From the NCBI RefSeq assembly GCF_007679495.1, contig NZ_VEGP01000042.1, positions 1 to 50,169 on the forward strand: a DNA stretch of 50,169 nucleotides, written 5' to 3'. The stretch is from Paenibacillus sp. 32O-W. Its GTDB lineage: Bacteria > Bacillota > Bacilli > Paenibacillales > NBRC-103111. Below are positions 37,464 to 47,826 of this stretch, piece by piece. Every line of letters starts with the position of its first letter. The stretch's first letter is position 1. The translations under genes were made by a program, and so were the position numbers. The notes beneath the pieces were generated by a model. The model worked only from the letters and a program-made list of their open reading frames with translations, was not told where the DNA came from and did no database searches.

Positions 37464-39811
37464 TAAGGCTGCACCTGCTTTCCTGCAAGCACAGGCCGAA
37501 CCAATGCTTCATCCAGCACCTGATCCATATGCGAAACGGGAATAAAGCGCAGATCCTCCCGCACACTCTCGGGAATTTCCTGAATATCCTTCTCGTTATC
37601 TTTAGGCATCAGGACGGTTGTAATTCCGGCACGGTGGGCTGCCAGCGCCTTCTCTTTAAGCCCCCCGATGGGCAGCACCCGGCCCCGCAGTGTAATCTCG
37701 CCGGTCATCGCAACCTGGCGGGAAACAGGAATATTCGTAAGCGCCGATATTAAGGAAGTGGCTATAGTAATTCCGGCTGAAGGTCCGTCCTTCGGGATCG
37801 CCCCTTCCGGAACATGGATATGAATATCGTTCTTCTCATGAAAATCAGGCGCAATCTGAAGTTCTTCCGCGCGTGAGCGAGTGTAGCTGAAAGCGGCCTG
37901 GGCGGATTCCTTCATAACATCTCCAAGTTTACCGGTCAGTGTCAGCTTTCCTTTCCCCGGCATGACGCTGACCTCTATCATGAGGGTATCCCCGCCGACC
38001 TCGGTCCAAGCCAGGCCCGTTGCCGCACCAATCTGATCCTGCTCCTCTGCAACCCCAAAGCGGAATTTAGGCGGCCCGAGGAAATCCTTCAGATTATCCG
38101 CCGTCACCGTTATCTTCTCCGCTTCCTTGGAAACAATTCTCTTGGCCGATTTACGGCACAGGCTAGCCAATTGCTGCTCCATATTTCGGACTCCGGATTC
38201 CCGCGTATATAAGCGGATAACGCTCTGCAGCGCTTCTTCCTCGACCGTTAATTGCCCCGGCTCCAGACCATGCTCCCGTTCTTGCTTCGGCAGCAAATAG
38301 CGCTTCGCAATCTGCAGCTTTTCCATTTCGGTATAGCCCGGAATGTAAAGCACTTCCATCCGGTCCAGTAGAGGTCTCGGAATATTATGCACCGCATTAG
38401 CGGTAGTGACGAACATAACGTTAGTCAAATCGAAAGGAAGCTCTATATAGTGGTCGCTAAAGGTGTTGTTTTGTTCCGGGTCCAGCACCTCCAGCAGAGC
38501 GGACGAAGGATCCCCGCGGAAGTCCATCGACATCTTGTCGATTTCGTCTAGCAGGAAGACCGGGTTATTGGTTCCGGCGGATTTCATCCCCTGGATGATC
38601 CTCCCCGGCATGGCTCCAACATAGGTGCGCCGGTGCCCGCGGATTTCCGCTTCGTCGCGTACGCCGCCGAGCGAGATACGAACAAATTCCCGACCAAGAG
38701 AACGGGCAATGGAACGGGCAATGGATGTCTTCCCGACTCCGGGAGGTCCGACAAAACAAAGAATCGGCCCCTTCAGTTTCTTGACCAGATTTTGCACGGC
38801 CAGATACTCCAGCACGCGCTCCTTCGGTTTCTCCAGCCCGAAATGATCCTCGTTGAGGATTTGTTCCGCTTTCTCTATATCGAGATCGTCCTCCGTCTGT
38901 TTAGCCCACGGCAGTGCAAGAAGCCAATCGATATAGTTGCGGATGACTCCACCCTCGGCTGAGGTGGAGGGCATTTTCTCCAAACGATCGATTTCTTTGC
39001 TGATTTTATCCTTGACCGGATCCGGCATTACCGTCTCGGCCAATTGGGCCCTTAACTCCTCTACTTCACCCGCGCGTCCTTCCTTATCGCCAAGCTCCTT
39101 CTGGATCGCCTTCATTTGCTCGCGAAGGTAATATTCCTTCTGAGTTTTTTCCATCTGCTTCTTGACGCGCTGGCTGATTTTGCGCTCCAGCTCGAGCACT
39201 TCCCGCTCGTTGTTCAATATATCGAGAAGCTTTTCCATTCTTTCCCGGACATCGATCGTTTCCAAAATTTCTTGCTTATCTTTAATTTTGAGAGATAGAT
39301 GACTGCAGATCACATCCGCCAGTCTGCCCGGCTCCTCGATGTCTGAGACGGCAGCCAAGGTTTCAGGCGTCACCTTCTTGGACAGATGAATATAATGCTC
39401 AAACTGGTTGAGCAAGGTGCGCATCAAAGCATTAATTTCGGGATCCGGAACAAGCTGTTCCGGCAATTCCTTAATTTGCACCTCATAATATTCGGATGTG
39501 GATACGTAATCGATGATTTCTGCCCGGACCATTCCTTCTACCAATACCCGGATCGTGCCGTTAGGAAGCTTCAGCATCTGTCTGACTTTAGAAACGGTGC
39601 CGATTCGATATATATCTTCCATGGCCGGCTCTTCAATGTTCACTTCCGATTGAGAACACAGGAGAATCAAACTGTCGTCGACCATGGCTTTATCCAACGC
39701 TTTCACGGACTTCTCCCGTCCGACATCCAAATGCAGAACCATGCTTGGATAGACAAGCAGTCCGCGTAATGGGAGCAAAGGCATAGAACGTACCTTTGAT
39801 TTATTCCCCAT
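37463..39811 (-). CDS. lonA: ATP-dependent Lon protease (LonA)
   Basis: LonA degrades damaged and regulatory proteins. The 782-residue protein has the N-terminal LON domain (about 10-205, [15 protein letters not shown]), a coiled-coil helical part, the AAA+ module with Walker [10 protein letters not shown] and Walker [10 protein letters not shown], and the peptidase domain with the catalytic serine in [13 protein letters not shown] and a downstream lysine. The ATG follows GGAGGTG. A terminator lies upstream of it after lonB, so lonA probably has its own promoter. Confidence 0.96.
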   Translation of the reverse strand: MGNKSKVRSMPLLPLRGLLVYPSMVLHLDVGREKSVKALDKAMVDDSLILLCSQSEVNIEEPAMEDIYRIGTVSKVRQMLKLPNGTIRVLVEGMVRAEIIDYVSTSEYYEVQIKELPEQLVPDPEINALMRTLLNQFEHYIHLSKKVTPETLAAVSDIEEPGRLADVICSHLSLKIKDKQEILETIDVRERMEKLLDILNNEREVLELERKISQRVKKQMEKTQKEYYLREQMKAIQKELGDKEGRAGEVEELRAQLAETVMPDPVKDKISKEIDRLEKMPSTSAEGGVIRNYIDWLLALPWAKQTEDDLDIEKAEQILNEDHFGLEKPKERVLEYLAVQNLVKKLKGPILCFVGPPGVGKTSIARSIARSLGREFVRISLGGVRDEAEIRGHRRTYVGAMPGRIIQGMKSAGTNNPVFLLDEIDKMSMDFRGDPSSALLEVLDPEQNNTFSDHYIELPFDLTNVMFVTTANAVHNIPRPLLDRMEVLYIPGYTEMEKLQIAKRYLLPKQEREHGLEPGQLTVEEEALQSVIRLYTRESGVRNMEQQLASLCRKSAKRIVSKEAEKITVTADNLKDFLGPPKFRFGVAEEQDQIGAATGLAWTEVGGDTLMIEVSVMPGKGKLTLTGKLGDVMKESAQAAFSYTRSRAEELQIAPDFHEKNDIHIHVPEGAIPKDGPSAGITIATSLISALTNIPVSRQVAMTGEITLRGRVLPIGGLKEKALAAHRAGITTVLMPKDNEKDIQEIPESVREDLRFIPVSHMDQVLDEALVRPVLAGKQVQP

Positions 39812-39923
39812 CTACAGCACCTCCGATGAACTCTGTCTTTTTCGCTGTGTGCAATCCATTTTATCAAAAGTTATTTCAAAACACCAATTTCAGCGGCTTT
39901 TCTCCTCCGGATAGGCCTCCGCC

Positions 39924-39968
39924 AAAAAGACACGGCAACGGCCGGCACGCACAGGCCAGCCATTGCCG
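39924..39968 (-). terminator. terminator of lonB
   Basis: CGGCAA and TTGCCG pair, with an inner GGC/GCC, over 39933-39968, followed on the minus strand by TGTCTTTTTGG. It lies just after the lonB stop codon. Confidence 0.7.
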
Positions 39969-39986
39969 CTCTATCGGACTTGCAGT

Positions 39987-41699
39987 TTAAGTCGGCCTAT
40001 TTACTGGATTGGCATGAAGATAAGGAAGCGGAGAGGCGACCAGCACATCTTTGGAGGCTGTGGAATTGCCCTCTTCGGCCACCGTCATGTCTATTCCGAT
40101 CGCTAACTGCAGCGTTTCCTCAATTGTATGGACGGGAATAACCTTCACACCCTCCAGATTGGCAAACAGATCCTGCCAATTCTCCGCCGGTATGATCACT
40201 CGATGAGCGCCGGCCTGAAAGGCAGCCTCTACTTTGGCAACCACTCCTCCTACCGGCTTGACGCTGCCGTGAATGCTGATCTCCCCTGTCATAGCCAGCT
40301 TGGGATCGACCGGTATTTGCAGCATGGCGGATACAATCGCCGTGGCCATGGAAACTCCCGCGGAAGGTCCGTCGATAGGCGTTCCTCCCGGGAAATTGAT
40401 ATGCATATCATAATCCTGAGGGCGGAATCCGAGCCTCTTGAGCACAGTCAGCACATTTTCTACTGAACCGCGCGCCATGCTTTTGCGCCGCAATGTTTTG
40501 GAGCTGTTTCCCATCTCTTCCTCGTCTACTACCCCAGTAATGTTAAAGCTTCCCGTCCCCGGCTCCGCCGGAATAGCCGATACTTCAATTTCCAGTACCG
40601 CTCCCAAATTCGGTCCGTAGACAGCCAAGCCGTTAACAAGGCCAACTCTCGCTTCTTCGGACACCTTCTTGTCCGGACGCGGGGGAATTTGGCTGCTGTT
40701 CACTACCCATTCCACATCGGCCGCTGTAATTTCATGCCGGTTATCCGTCATTGCCAGTCCTGCCGCCAACTGAATGATATTGACGGCCTCACGTCCATTC
40801 GTCGCATAGCGCTTAACGACTTCAACCGCTTCGTGGTTTTCCGGCAAGCCTATTTTTCTGATCGCATTCACCGCGATTTGCCCTATTTCGTCCGGGATAA
40901 GCGGGCGGAAGAAGATTTCCATACAGCGGGAGCGGATCGCAGGAGGGATTTCCTGCGGAGTCCTGGTCGTAGCCCCTACCAAACGAAAGTCCGCCGGCAG
41001 CCCGTTCTGAAAAATATCATGGATATAACTCGGAATATTCGAATCCTCCGAATTGTAATAGGCGCTTTCCAAAAATACTTTGCGGTCTTCCAGTACCTTT
41101 AACAGTTTATTCATTTGAATCGGATGCAGTTCCCCGATTTCATCAATGAAGAGAATCCCCCCGTGGGCTTTGGTGACTGCTCCGGGCTTGGGCTGGGGAA
41201 TTCCCGCCACTCCCATCGCACCCGCCCCTTGATAGATCGGATCATGTACAGAACCGATCAGCGGGTCGGCGATGCCCCGCTCGTCAAAACGGGCGGTAGT
41301 CGCGTCGATTTCCGTAAACTTGGCATCCTGCCTGAAAGGGGAATAGGGGTTAGCTTTGGCTTCCTCAAGAACGACTCTCGCAGCCGCCGTTTTCCCTACC
41401 CCAGGCGGTCCATAAATGATGACATGCTGAGGGTTAGGACCGCATAAGGCCGCCTTTAATGCTTTGAGCCCATCCTTCTGTCCGACAATGTCGTCCATTT
41501 TGGACGGTCTCGTCTTTTCGGCTAATGGCTTGGACAAGGAAATCGTCCTCATTTTTCTAAGCTTCTCCACTTCCTTCTTCGATTCCCGGTCCACTGCGGT
41601 TCGGTTGCTCTGCTGGTTCCTCAGCAAATTCCAGAAATACAATCCTATAATGACCGCAAAAAATAATTGGATCAGCATCAGTATCCAACTTAAACTCAT
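39987..41699 (-). CDS. lonB: ATP-dependent protease LonB
   Basis: LonB is a membrane-anchored Lon relative; in B. subtilis it acts in the forespore. The 570-residue protein has an N-terminal membrane segment (about 4-24), an AAA+ domain with Walker [13 protein letters not shown] and Walker B ILFIDEIGEL, and a C-terminal Lon peptidase domain with the catalytic serine in PIDGPSAGVSMAT. It lacks the LON substrate domain, as expected. The ATG follows GGAGGT. It is divergent from the plus-strand amidase gene. Confidence 0.93.
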   Translation of the reverse strand: MSLSWILMLIQLFFAVIIGLYFWNLLRNQQSNRTAVDRESKKEVEKLRKMRTISLSKPLAEKTRPSKMDDIVGQKDGLKALKAALCGPNPQHVIIYGPPGVGKTAAARVVLEEAKANPYSPFRQDAKFTEIDATTARFDERGIADPLIGSVHDPIYQGAGAMGVAGIPQPKPGAVTKAHGGILFIDEIGELHPIQMNKLLKVLEDRKVFLESAYYNSEDSNIPSYIHDIFQNGLPADFRLVGATTRTPQEIPPAIRSRCMEIFFRPLIPDEIGQIAVNAIRKIGLPENHEAVEVVKRYATNGREAVNIIQLAAGLAMTDNRHEITAADVEWVVNSSQIPPRPDKKVSEEARVGLVNGLAVYGPNLGAVLEIEVSAIPAEPGTGSFNITGVVDEEEMGNSSKTLRRKSMARGSVENVLTVLKRLGFRPQDYDMHINFPGGTPIDGPSAGVSMATAIVSAMLQIPVDPKLAMTGEISIHGSVKPVGGVVAKVEAAFQAGAHRVIIPAENWQDLFANLEGVKVIPVHTIEETLQLAIGIDMTVAEEGNSTASKDVLVASPLPYLHANPVNRPT

Positions 41700-41885
41700 A
41701 GGTTACCTCCGTCCTTTCGAACAATTCGATTATGCTCATAGTATTGCCGTTCAGAGTTCGTCATAGTCCTTTCTGAGGGCAAAGTTTTTTGTTCGAAGAA
41801 TGAAATGGACGGGGGTGCCTAAAACTAAGATTAATCAAAATCCAAATAAGCCATAGCATATCCCCGAAAGGAGACTAAGAAACCA

Positions 41886-42572
41886 ATGCCTTTATATTTG
41901 CTGCCACTTCTGGCCTTATTGCAATGGTTCTCCTTAACAAACGCGGAGGCTCCCGTTCCCTCCTCCAATTCCCCGCTGCTTCCCCGCACCGATGTGCTGA
42001 TCGATGTAGGGCATGGAGGAATAGATGGAGGCACCTCTCACGGCTCATTACTTGAAAAGGATATCAATCTTCAACTGGCGCGTCATTTGTACAGTATTTT
42101 GCAGGAGAAAAATTATAATGTCGCCATCAACCGAATAGGTGATTATGCGCTGAGTGATGATAACCGCTTTCCGAAGGTGCATTCCCGCCATAGACGAGAT
42201 CTGATTCAACGTAAGGAAATTGCCAGCCGGCTCAAGCCCAAAATCATGGTCAGCATCCATGTCAATTGGTCCAAGCGGTCTTCACAATCCGGAGGAATTG
42301 TTCTGCATCAGAAAAGCGAAGAAAGCAAACAGCTCGCCCACTCTATCCAAAGGTCGCTTAACGAATTGTATAACCGAGATCATTCCACAGCTATAGGCAG
42401 AACTTACTTTCTCCTGAATCAGAGTAAATGCCCTACAGTCATTGTCGAAATGGGATTCATCTCCAACGACTCAGACCGTAAACGTCTTACAGATCCCAAG
42501 CTTCAGCGGGAGCTCGCGGCTGCCGTAGCAGAAGGGATCGAACAATATATGAACACAAATCCTGGCCGGTAA
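41886..42572 (+). CDS. N-acetylmuramoyl-L-alanine amidase, CwlD-like
   Basis: Amidase_3 enzymes cleave the bond between MurNAc and the stem peptide. The 228-residue protein has an N-terminal hydrophobic segment (about 1-20) for export or anchoring, and the zinc ligands in VGHGGIDGG, LLEKDINLQ and SIHVNW, with the catalytic glutamate in VIVEMGFISN. Size and layout (short leader, single catalytic domain) resemble CwlD, which makes muramic lactam in the spore cortex, but a vegetative role is possible. It is the only larger gene on the plus strand in this half of the window, divergent from lonB and facing ispG. Confidence 0.85.
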   Translation: MPLYLLPLLALLQWFSLTNAEAPVPSSNSPLLPRTDVLIDVGHGGIDGGTSHGSLLEKDINLQLARHLYSILQEKNYNVAINRIGDYALSDDNRFPKVHSRHRRDLIQRKEIASRLKPKIMVSIHVNWSKRSSQSGGIVLHQKSEESKQLAHSIQRSLNELYNRDHSTAIGRTYFLLNQSKCPTVIVEMGFISNDSDRKRLTDPKLQRELAAAVAEGIEQYMNTNPGR

Positions 42573-42627
42573 TGAGAATCCTTCTATTTTTCATTTTCTG
42601 CTGGTGCCGGCAAATGGAATGGCGCGT

Positions 42628-42929
42628 CTAACTGGATTTCATACAGCTAGTTTGCTCCTTTGGAGCGGAAGACGGAAACTACCTTGAAAATCCGTCTATT
42701 TTACCGTCTGCAGGCATCGTTGCAAGCGGAGCGGCACATCTAACTGTATTTTGTACAGGTAGATTCAAGCGAATGGGCGAAAATGATCAAACTAACTGGA
42801 TAAATTACAGTTAAAATGGGCAACTTTGGGCGAAACGGCTGTTTTGGCGCAAACTAGCTGTAGGTTCCAGTTAGTTTCCATATTTCTTCCGAATATAGAA
42901 ATCTAACTGTATGAAATCCATTTAGTTTT
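42628..42929. repeat. cluster of five CTAACTG inverted motifs
   Basis: A 24- to 27-base motif of the form CTAACTGNATN...TACAGNTAG occurs at about 42628, 42740, 42792, 42854 and 42903. Each is roughly self-complementary (CTAACTG against CAGTTAG), so each could form a small hairpin. The first two are each preceded by a GGCNCRTCTAAC context about 112 bases apart; the others are closer. No gene is seen between 42573 and 43093 other than these motifs and the terminator that follows. Confidence 0.75.
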
Positions 42930-42985
42930 CAATTTCCATTTATATATAATTTCACCAATAAAATCAAAACCGATTTTCTCTATAT

Positions 42986-43024
42986 CAAAAAATCCCGGCC
43001 GCCTAAATACAAGGGCCGGGAAAA
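42986..43024. terminator. terminator between the amidase gene and ispG
   Basis: CCCGGCC and GGCCGGG pair, with T-rich sequence after the stem on the minus strand and A-rich sequence on the other side, so it can work in both directions. It lies about 70 bases after the ispG stop and would also stop transcription coming from the amidase gene. Confidence 0.8.
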
Positions 43025-43093
43025 ATGCTTTTAACGCATATATTTTTATCGGTTGGCTTATCTTCCTTTTGTTCGAGCAATTGTAAATTAAAA

Positions 43094-44191
43094 TTAATGC
43101 TTGCGTCCGGGGATAACCCCGGTTTCCTCATAAACGGCAACGATATGATCAATTTCTTTCTTCAGTTCGCTGACGAGTTCCGCCTCAGGAACCTTGCGTA
43201 CGACTTCCCCATAACGGAATAGCAAGCCTTCCCCGCGGGCGCCGGCAATACCGATATCCGCTTCACGAGCCTCCCCTGGCCCATTCACAGCACAGCCCAG
43301 CACCGATACTTTAATCGGCACCCTAAGCTTGGAAATATACTCTTCCACTTCATTCGCGATGGAGACAAGGTCTATGTCAATCCGCCCGCAGGTCGGGCAG
43401 GAGACAAGAGTCGCCGCATTGGAAATCAGACCGAACGTCTTCAGCAGTTCTCTGGCAACCTTCACTTCCTCCACCGGATCGGCGCTTAATGAAATGCGGA
43501 CGGTAGAACCGATTCCCATCGACAGCAAAGCTCCAATCCCTGCCGAGCTTTTGATCGTTCCTGTATGAAGCGTGCCTGATTCCGTTATTCCTAAATGGAG
43601 CGGGTAACGGATCACTTCGGCCGCTTTGGAATAAGCTTCAATCGCCATCGGAACATCGGAGGCTTTAAGCGAGACGATAATATCGTGGAAATCCAGCTCT
43701 TCCAGAATTCCAATATGGAAAAGGGCGCTCTCAACCATCGCCTCCGCTGTAGGATAACCGTATTTCTCCAGCAGATGCCGTTCCAGAGAACCGGCATTCA
43801 CCCCGATACGGATCGGGATTCCCCGTGCCTGACAAGCCTTCACTACTTCCTGAACTCTCTCCCGCTTACCGATATTGCCGGGATTGATTCTAACCTTGTC
43901 GATCCCGTTCTCAATCGCCTTCAAGGCAAGCCGGTAGTCGAAATGAATATCTGCAACAAGCGGGATGCTGATCTGTTTCTTGATCTCCTTAATGGCATCT
44001 GCCGCTTCCTGGTTATTCACAGTAACCCGGACTAACTGGCATCCGGCCTCTTCCAGCCGATGAATTTCGGCAACGGTCGCCTTCACGTCGGCCGTCTTGG
44101 TCGTGCACATGCTCTGAATGATAACCTCATTATTCCCGCCGATCGTTAAATCCCCTACCCGGACGGGAACGGTCTCCGTACGATGGTACAT
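43094..44191 (-). CDS. ispG: 4-hydroxy-3-methylbut-2-en-1-yl diphosphate synthase
   Basis: IspG performs the second-last step of the MEP isoprenoid pathway with an iron-sulphur cluster and flavodoxin. I chose the ATG at 44191 ([13 protein letters not shown]), eight bases after GGGAGAG; a TTG at 44215 directly after GGAGG is the alternative and would add eight residues. The 366-residue protein has the [17 protein letters not shown] block, the [14 protein letters not shown] motif and the cluster cysteines in SCPTCGR and [12 protein letters not shown]. It lies 66 bases after clpX. This place in the protease block is not the usual one beside rseP-proS. Confidence 0.94.
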   Translation of the reverse strand: MYHRTETVPVRVGDLTIGGNNEVIIQSMCTTKTADVKATVAEIHRLEEAGCQLVRVTVNNQEAADAIKEIKKQISIPLVADIHFDYRLALKAIENGIDKVRINPGNIGKRERVQEVVKACQARGIPIRIGVNAGSLERHLLEKYGYPTAEAMVESALFHIGILEELDFHDIIVSLKASDVPMAIEAYSKAAEVIRYPLHLGITESGTLHTGTIKSSAGIGALLSMGIGSTVRISLSADPVEEVKVARELLKTFGLISNAATLVSCPTCGRIDIDLVSIANEVEEYISKLRVPIKVSVLGCAVNGPGEAREADIGIAGARGEGLLFRYGEVVRKVPEAELVSELKKEIDHIVAVYEETGVIPGRKH

Positions 44192-44227
44192 AATTCTTCT
44201 CTCCCATGACGGCAAATATCCTCCCGA

Positions 44228-44247
44228 GCAGTCCGATATCGGACTGC
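44228..44247. repeat. 20-bp perfect palindrome between clpX and ispG
   Basis: GCAGTCCGATATCGGACTGC is identical to its reverse complement over all 20 bases, with no loop. It sits 36 to 55 bases before the ispG start codon, in a 66-base gap, and is not followed by a T run. It could be an operator for a dimeric regulator, or an RNA hairpin near the ribosome binding site. Confidence 0.75.
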
Positions 44248-44281
44248 CTAAGAGGATGATCGGCCGGAAAATAGTTGCTTG

Positions 44282-45535
44282 TTATGCACTTTCTTCCTTT
44301 TTCTTATCATCTTTGGTCGTGAGCATCGGAGCAATCTTCTCCTCCACGACTTCTTTGGTCACCGTGCAATTGCGCACATCCGTCCTGGATGGGATGTCAT
44401 ACATAACATCGAGCATAATCCGCTCCAGAATGGCACGCAGACCACGGGCTCCTGTGCTCCGTTTGATCGCTTCTTTGGCGATGGCCTCTAGTGCATCCGC
44501 TTCGAATTCCAGAGCTACGTTATCCAGCTCCAGCATCTTCTGGTACTGCTTAACCAGTGCGTTCTTCGGCTCCGACAGAATGCGGACAAGCGCATTCTCA
44601 TCCAGAGGCTCCAGCGTGGAGATTACCGGAAGACGACCGATAAATTCCGGGATAAGCCCGAATTTAAGCAGGTCCTCAGGCAGAACCATGGATAAATATT
44701 CTCCCGGCTTCAGATCTGCCTTGATGCCATCCGTACCGAATCCGATCACCTTCTTGCCGATTCTGCGCTTGATGATCGATTCCAGACCGTCGAAGGCCCC
44801 GCCGCAAATAAACAGGATGTTCGTCGTATCGATTTGGATGAACTCCTGATGCGGATGCTTTCGGCCGCCTTGCGGAGGAACGGAAGCTACCGTACCTTCC
44901 AAAATTTTCAGCAGTGCCTGCTGTACCCCTTCACCGGAAACGTCTCTGGTAATGGACGGATTCTCCGATTTACGGGCGACTTTATCGATTTCATCGATGT
45001 AGATAATGCCTCGCTCGGCTTTCTCCACGTCGTAATCCGCAGCCTGAATAAGCTTGAGCAGAATATTCTCAACGTCTTCGCCGACATAACCGGCCTCGGT
45101 CAAAGAAGTCGCGTCGGCTATAGCAAACGGTACGTTCAATATCTTCGCCAATGTCTGTGCTAAAAGCGTCTTCCCGCTTCCCGTCGGGCCAAGCAGTAAA
45201 ATATTGCTCTTCTGCAGCTCCACATCTTCAATCTTGCTCTGGGAGTTGATGCGCTTGTAATGATTATATACTGCGACAGACAGAGATTTCTTGGCCTGAT
45301 CCTGCCCTATGACATACTGATCGAGAATGTTGCGGATGTCCTTAGGCTTCGGAATGTCCTTGAGATCGATCTCTTCCTCATGCCCTAGCTCCTCTTCCAC
45401 AATCTCCGTGCACAGCTCGATGCACTCATCACAAATATATACGCCAGGACCGGCCACCAGCTTGCGAACCTGGTCTTGGGATTTACCACAGAACGAACAC
45501 TTCAGTTGACCTTTTTCTTCATTAAATTTAAACAT
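44282..45535 (-). CDS. clpX: ATP-dependent Clp protease ATP-binding subunit ClpX
   Basis: ClpX unfolds substrates and feeds them to ClpP. The 417-residue protein has the N-terminal zinc-binding domain (CSFCGK and CDECIELC), the AAA+ module with Walker [13 protein letters not shown] and Walker [10 protein letters not shown], and the IGF loop for ClpP docking ([13 protein letters not shown]). It begins 19 bases after clpP, so both are probably cotranscribed. In B. subtilis clpP is elsewhere, whereas here tig-clpP-clpX are together. Confidence 0.96.
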   Translation of the reverse strand: MFKFNEEKGQLKCSFCGKSQDQVRKLVAGPGVYICDECIELCTEIVEEELGHEEEIDLKDIPKPKDIRNILDQYVIGQDQAKKSLSVAVYNHYKRINSQSKIEDVELQKSNILLLGPTGSGKTLLAQTLAKILNVPFAIADATSLTEAGYVGEDVENILLKLIQAADYDVEKAERGIIYIDEIDKVARKSENPSITRDVSGEGVQQALLKILEGTVASVPPQGGRKHPHQEFIQIDTTNILFICGGAFDGLESIIKRRIGKKVIGFGTDGIKADLKPGEYLSMVLPEDLLKFGLIPEFIGRLPVISTLEPLDENALVRILSEPKNALVKQYQKMLELDNVALEFEADALEAIAKEAIKRSTGARGLRAILERIMLDVMYDIPSRTDVRNCTVTKEVVEEKIAPMLTTKDDKKKEESA

Positions 45536-45554
45536 GGCTTCACCCCTATTCCTT

Positions 45555-46139
45555 TCAGATCGTTCTGGTAATCACTTGATCGATGAGCCCGTACTCCTTA
45601 GCTTCCTCGGCGCTCATGAAGAAATCCCGGTCGGTGTCCCGCTCTATGACTTCAATCGGTTGTCCCGTGCGTTCTACATAAATCTGATTCAACCGCTGCC
45701 GGGTACGAATAATCCAGTCGGCATGAATCTTAATATCGGAAGCTTGCCCTCTGACCCCGCCAAGAGGTTGATGGATCATCACTTCGCTGTTCGGAAGGGC
45801 AAACCGCTTGCCCGGAGCCCCGGCTGTTAATAGAAGGGAGCCCATACTTGCCGCCATTCCAACACAAATGGTCGACACGTCCGGCTTGATGTGCTGCATC
45901 GTATCATAGATCCCCATGCCGGCCGTCACCGAACCGCCAGGAGAATTGATGTACAAGTGAATGTCTTTCTCGGAATCTTGAGCAGCCAGAAACAGCAGCT
46001 GGGCTATAACCAAATTGGCAACATCATCATCTATGGCGCTACCAATAAAAACAATCCGGTCCTTTAACAGGCGCGAATAAATGTCATAGGAACGTTCTCC
46101 GCGATTTTCCTGTTCGACGACCATGGGTATTAAGGCCAT
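45555..46139 (-). CDS. clpP: ATP-dependent Clp protease proteolytic subunit ClpP
   Basis: ClpP is the tetradecameric serine protease of ClpXP. The 194-residue protein has the catalytic serine in [14 protein letters not shown], the histidine in VMIHQPLGG and the aspartate in [17 protein letters not shown]. The ATG has AGGAGGGA upstream. A sigma-A-like promoter is at 46210-46238; I found no CtsR-type direct repeat in the region. Confidence 0.96.
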   Translation of the reverse strand: MALIPMVVEQENRGERSYDIYSRLLKDRIVFIGSAIDDDVANLVIAQLLFLAAQDSEKDIHLYINSPGGSVTAGMGIYDTMQHIKPDVSTICVGMAASMGSLLLTAGAPGKRFALPNSEVMIHQPLGGVRGQASDIKIHADWIIRTRQRLNQIYVERTGQPIEVIERDTDRDFFMSAEEAKEYGLIDQVITRTI

Positions 46140-46209
46140 GTGGGGATCCCTCCTACTCCTTGATTAAAGCAAAATGAACCGGTCTGAAACAGCCTTTCAG
46201 TCCACCTTC

Positions 46210-46238
46210 ATTTTATCATGTTTAACGTATTGTGTCAT
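46210..46238 (-). promoter_or_regulatory. promoter of clpP-clpX
   Basis: ATGACA (46233-46238) and TAAAAT (46210-46215) are 17 bases apart on the minus strand, about 70 bases before the clpP start codon. Confidence 0.6.
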
Positions 46239-46380
46239 ATTTACACTATCCTATGCAACCCTTCATTAACGTTCCGGTTAAACGCCTTGGCATGCATTAA
46301 CTTATTCCTGAACAGGGGCATCTAGAGCAATCGGAAAGTCGGTTCATCTTCTTCATAATGAACTTAAACTTTCCGATGTG

Positions 46381-46411
46381 GTAAAACAAAGGCACGTAAC
46401 TAGACGCGCCT
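46381..46411 (-). terminator. terminator of tig
   Basis: AGGCGCGT and ACGTGCCT pair (one G-U) over 46390-46411 and are followed on the minus strand by TTGTTTTAC. It lies 17 bases after the tig stop codon. Confidence 0.7.
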
Positions 46412-46427
46412 CTGACTAGACTATGTT

Positions 46428-47729
46428 TTAGCTTGCAGCAGGAACCGACTTGCTGTTATCCACTAGGAAATCAATTGTTTTGCGGATGCTGATATCCTTG
46501 CCCATATTTTCCAAGGTTCCGTTCGCTTCCAGAATGCTCCGGATTTCTTCCGTCGTCCTCTGGTAAGTCTTGGCCATGTTCTCGAGCTCTGCGTTGATTT
46601 CCTCTTCACTGGCTTCAATGTTCTCGGCTTTGGCAATGGCCTCGAGCACCAGATTGTTGCGAACCCGCTTCTCTGCATCTCCGCGCATTTGCTCCCGAAG
46701 CGCTTCTTCGTTCTGACCGGAGAATTGGAAGTACAGCTCCAGATTCATCCCCTGCATTCTCAAACGATCTTCGAAATCTTTAAGCATGGTTTCCACTTCG
46801 TTATCGATCATGACAGAAGGAATGTCCACCTCTGCCGCCTCCGAAGCTTTGTTCACCAATTCTTCCTGAATTTGCGCTTTGTTGGCTTGCTCTTTTCTTT
46901 CCGCAAGCTTGCGGCTCAGGTCTTCTTTAAACTCATCCAACGTCTCAAACTCGCTCACATCTTTAGCGAACTCATCATCCAGCTCAGGCAGATTCTTGCG
47001 CTTGATCTCATGAAGCTTCACCTTAAACAGGGCCGGCTTTCCTTTCAGATCCTCTACATGGTACTCCTCAGGGAAAGTAACCTCGATGTCCTTCTCTTCT
47101 TCCTTAGCCATTCCCACGATCTGAGCTTCGAAGCCCGGGATAAAGCTGTTAGAGCCAAGCTCCAAGGAATACTTCTCGGCCTTGCCGCCTTCGAAAGCTT
47201 CGCCGTCGACAAAACCTTCAAAATCGATGACGACCATGTCGCCGTCTTCCGCCGTGCCCTCTTCCACAACAATAAGCTCGGCATGACGCTGCTGCAGTCG
47301 TTTCAGCTCGGCATCCATCTCTTCTTCCGTAACTTCGGAGCTGCGTTCCGTAACTTCCAATCCCTTGTATTCGCCAAGCGATACTTCAGGCTTCACTTCC
47401 ACTTTGGCTTTAAATTTCAGAGCCTGTCCCTTGCCGATTTCTTCAATATCGACTTCCGGACGGTCAATCGGTTCGATTCCAGTTTCCTTCACGGCCTGTA
47501 TGTAGGCTTCGGGAAGCAGAATATCTAATGCGTCCTGATACAGGGCTTCGGCCCCGAACCGTTTTTCGAAGATCGCGCGCGGAACTTTTCCTTTGCGGAA
47601 TCCCGGAACGTTAACTTTTCCAACTACTTTCTTAAATGCTTTATCCAATGCGGCGTCAAATTGTTCCGCTTCGACTTCGACGGTAAGAACGCCTTGGTTC
47701 TTCTCTATTTTTTCCCAGCTTGCTTTCAT
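46428..47729 (-). CDS. tig: trigger factor, ribosome-associated chaperone
   Basis: Trigger factor binds the ribosome exit tunnel and helps nascent chains fold. The 433-residue protein has the ribosome-binding N-terminal domain with [17 protein letters not shown], the FKBP-type prolyl isomerase domain (about 160-245, [16 protein letters not shown]), and a long helical chaperone domain. A promoter with TATAAT lies 64 bases upstream. Order after the YsoA-like gene matches B. subtilis. Confidence 0.96.
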   Translation of the reverse strand: MKASWEKIEKNQGVLTVEVEAEQFDAALDKAFKKVVGKVNVPGFRKGKVPRAIFEKRFGAEALYQDALDILLPEAYIQAVKETGIEPIDRPEVDIEEIGKGQALKFKAKVEVKPEVSLGEYKGLEVTERSSEVTEEEMDAELKRLQQRHAELIVVEEGTAEDGDMVVIDFEGFVDGEAFEGGKAEKYSLELGSNSFIPGFEAQIVGMAKEEEKDIEVTFPEEYHVEDLKGKPALFKVKLHEIKRKNLPELDDEFAKDVSEFETLDEFKEDLSRKLAERKEQANKAQIQEELVNKASEAAEVDIPSVMIDNEVETMLKDFEDRLRMQGMNLELYFQFSGQNEEALREQMRGDAEKRVRNNLVLEAIAKAENIEASEEEINAELENMAKTYQRTTEEIRSILEANGTLENMGKDISIRKTIDFLVDNSKSVPAAS

Positions 47730-47792
47730 TTTATGCTTTCCCCTCCAAAAATGTACCTAACTTTTTCACGTTTCAGCTTACATAACCATTTC

Positions 47793-47820
47793 ATTATATC
47801 ATAAAACCTTTTCATTTCAA
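47793..47820 (-). promoter_or_regulatory. promoter of tig
   Basis: TTGAAA (47815-47820) and TATAAT (47793-47798) are 16 bases apart on the minus strand, in the gap after the YsoA-like gene. Confidence 0.7.
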
Positions 47821-47826
47821 GAATAG

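Noticed and set aside
46140-46427. CtsR or CIRCE operator before clpP
   Set aside because: Neither the GGTCAAA direct repeat nor the CIRCE inverted repeat could be found.
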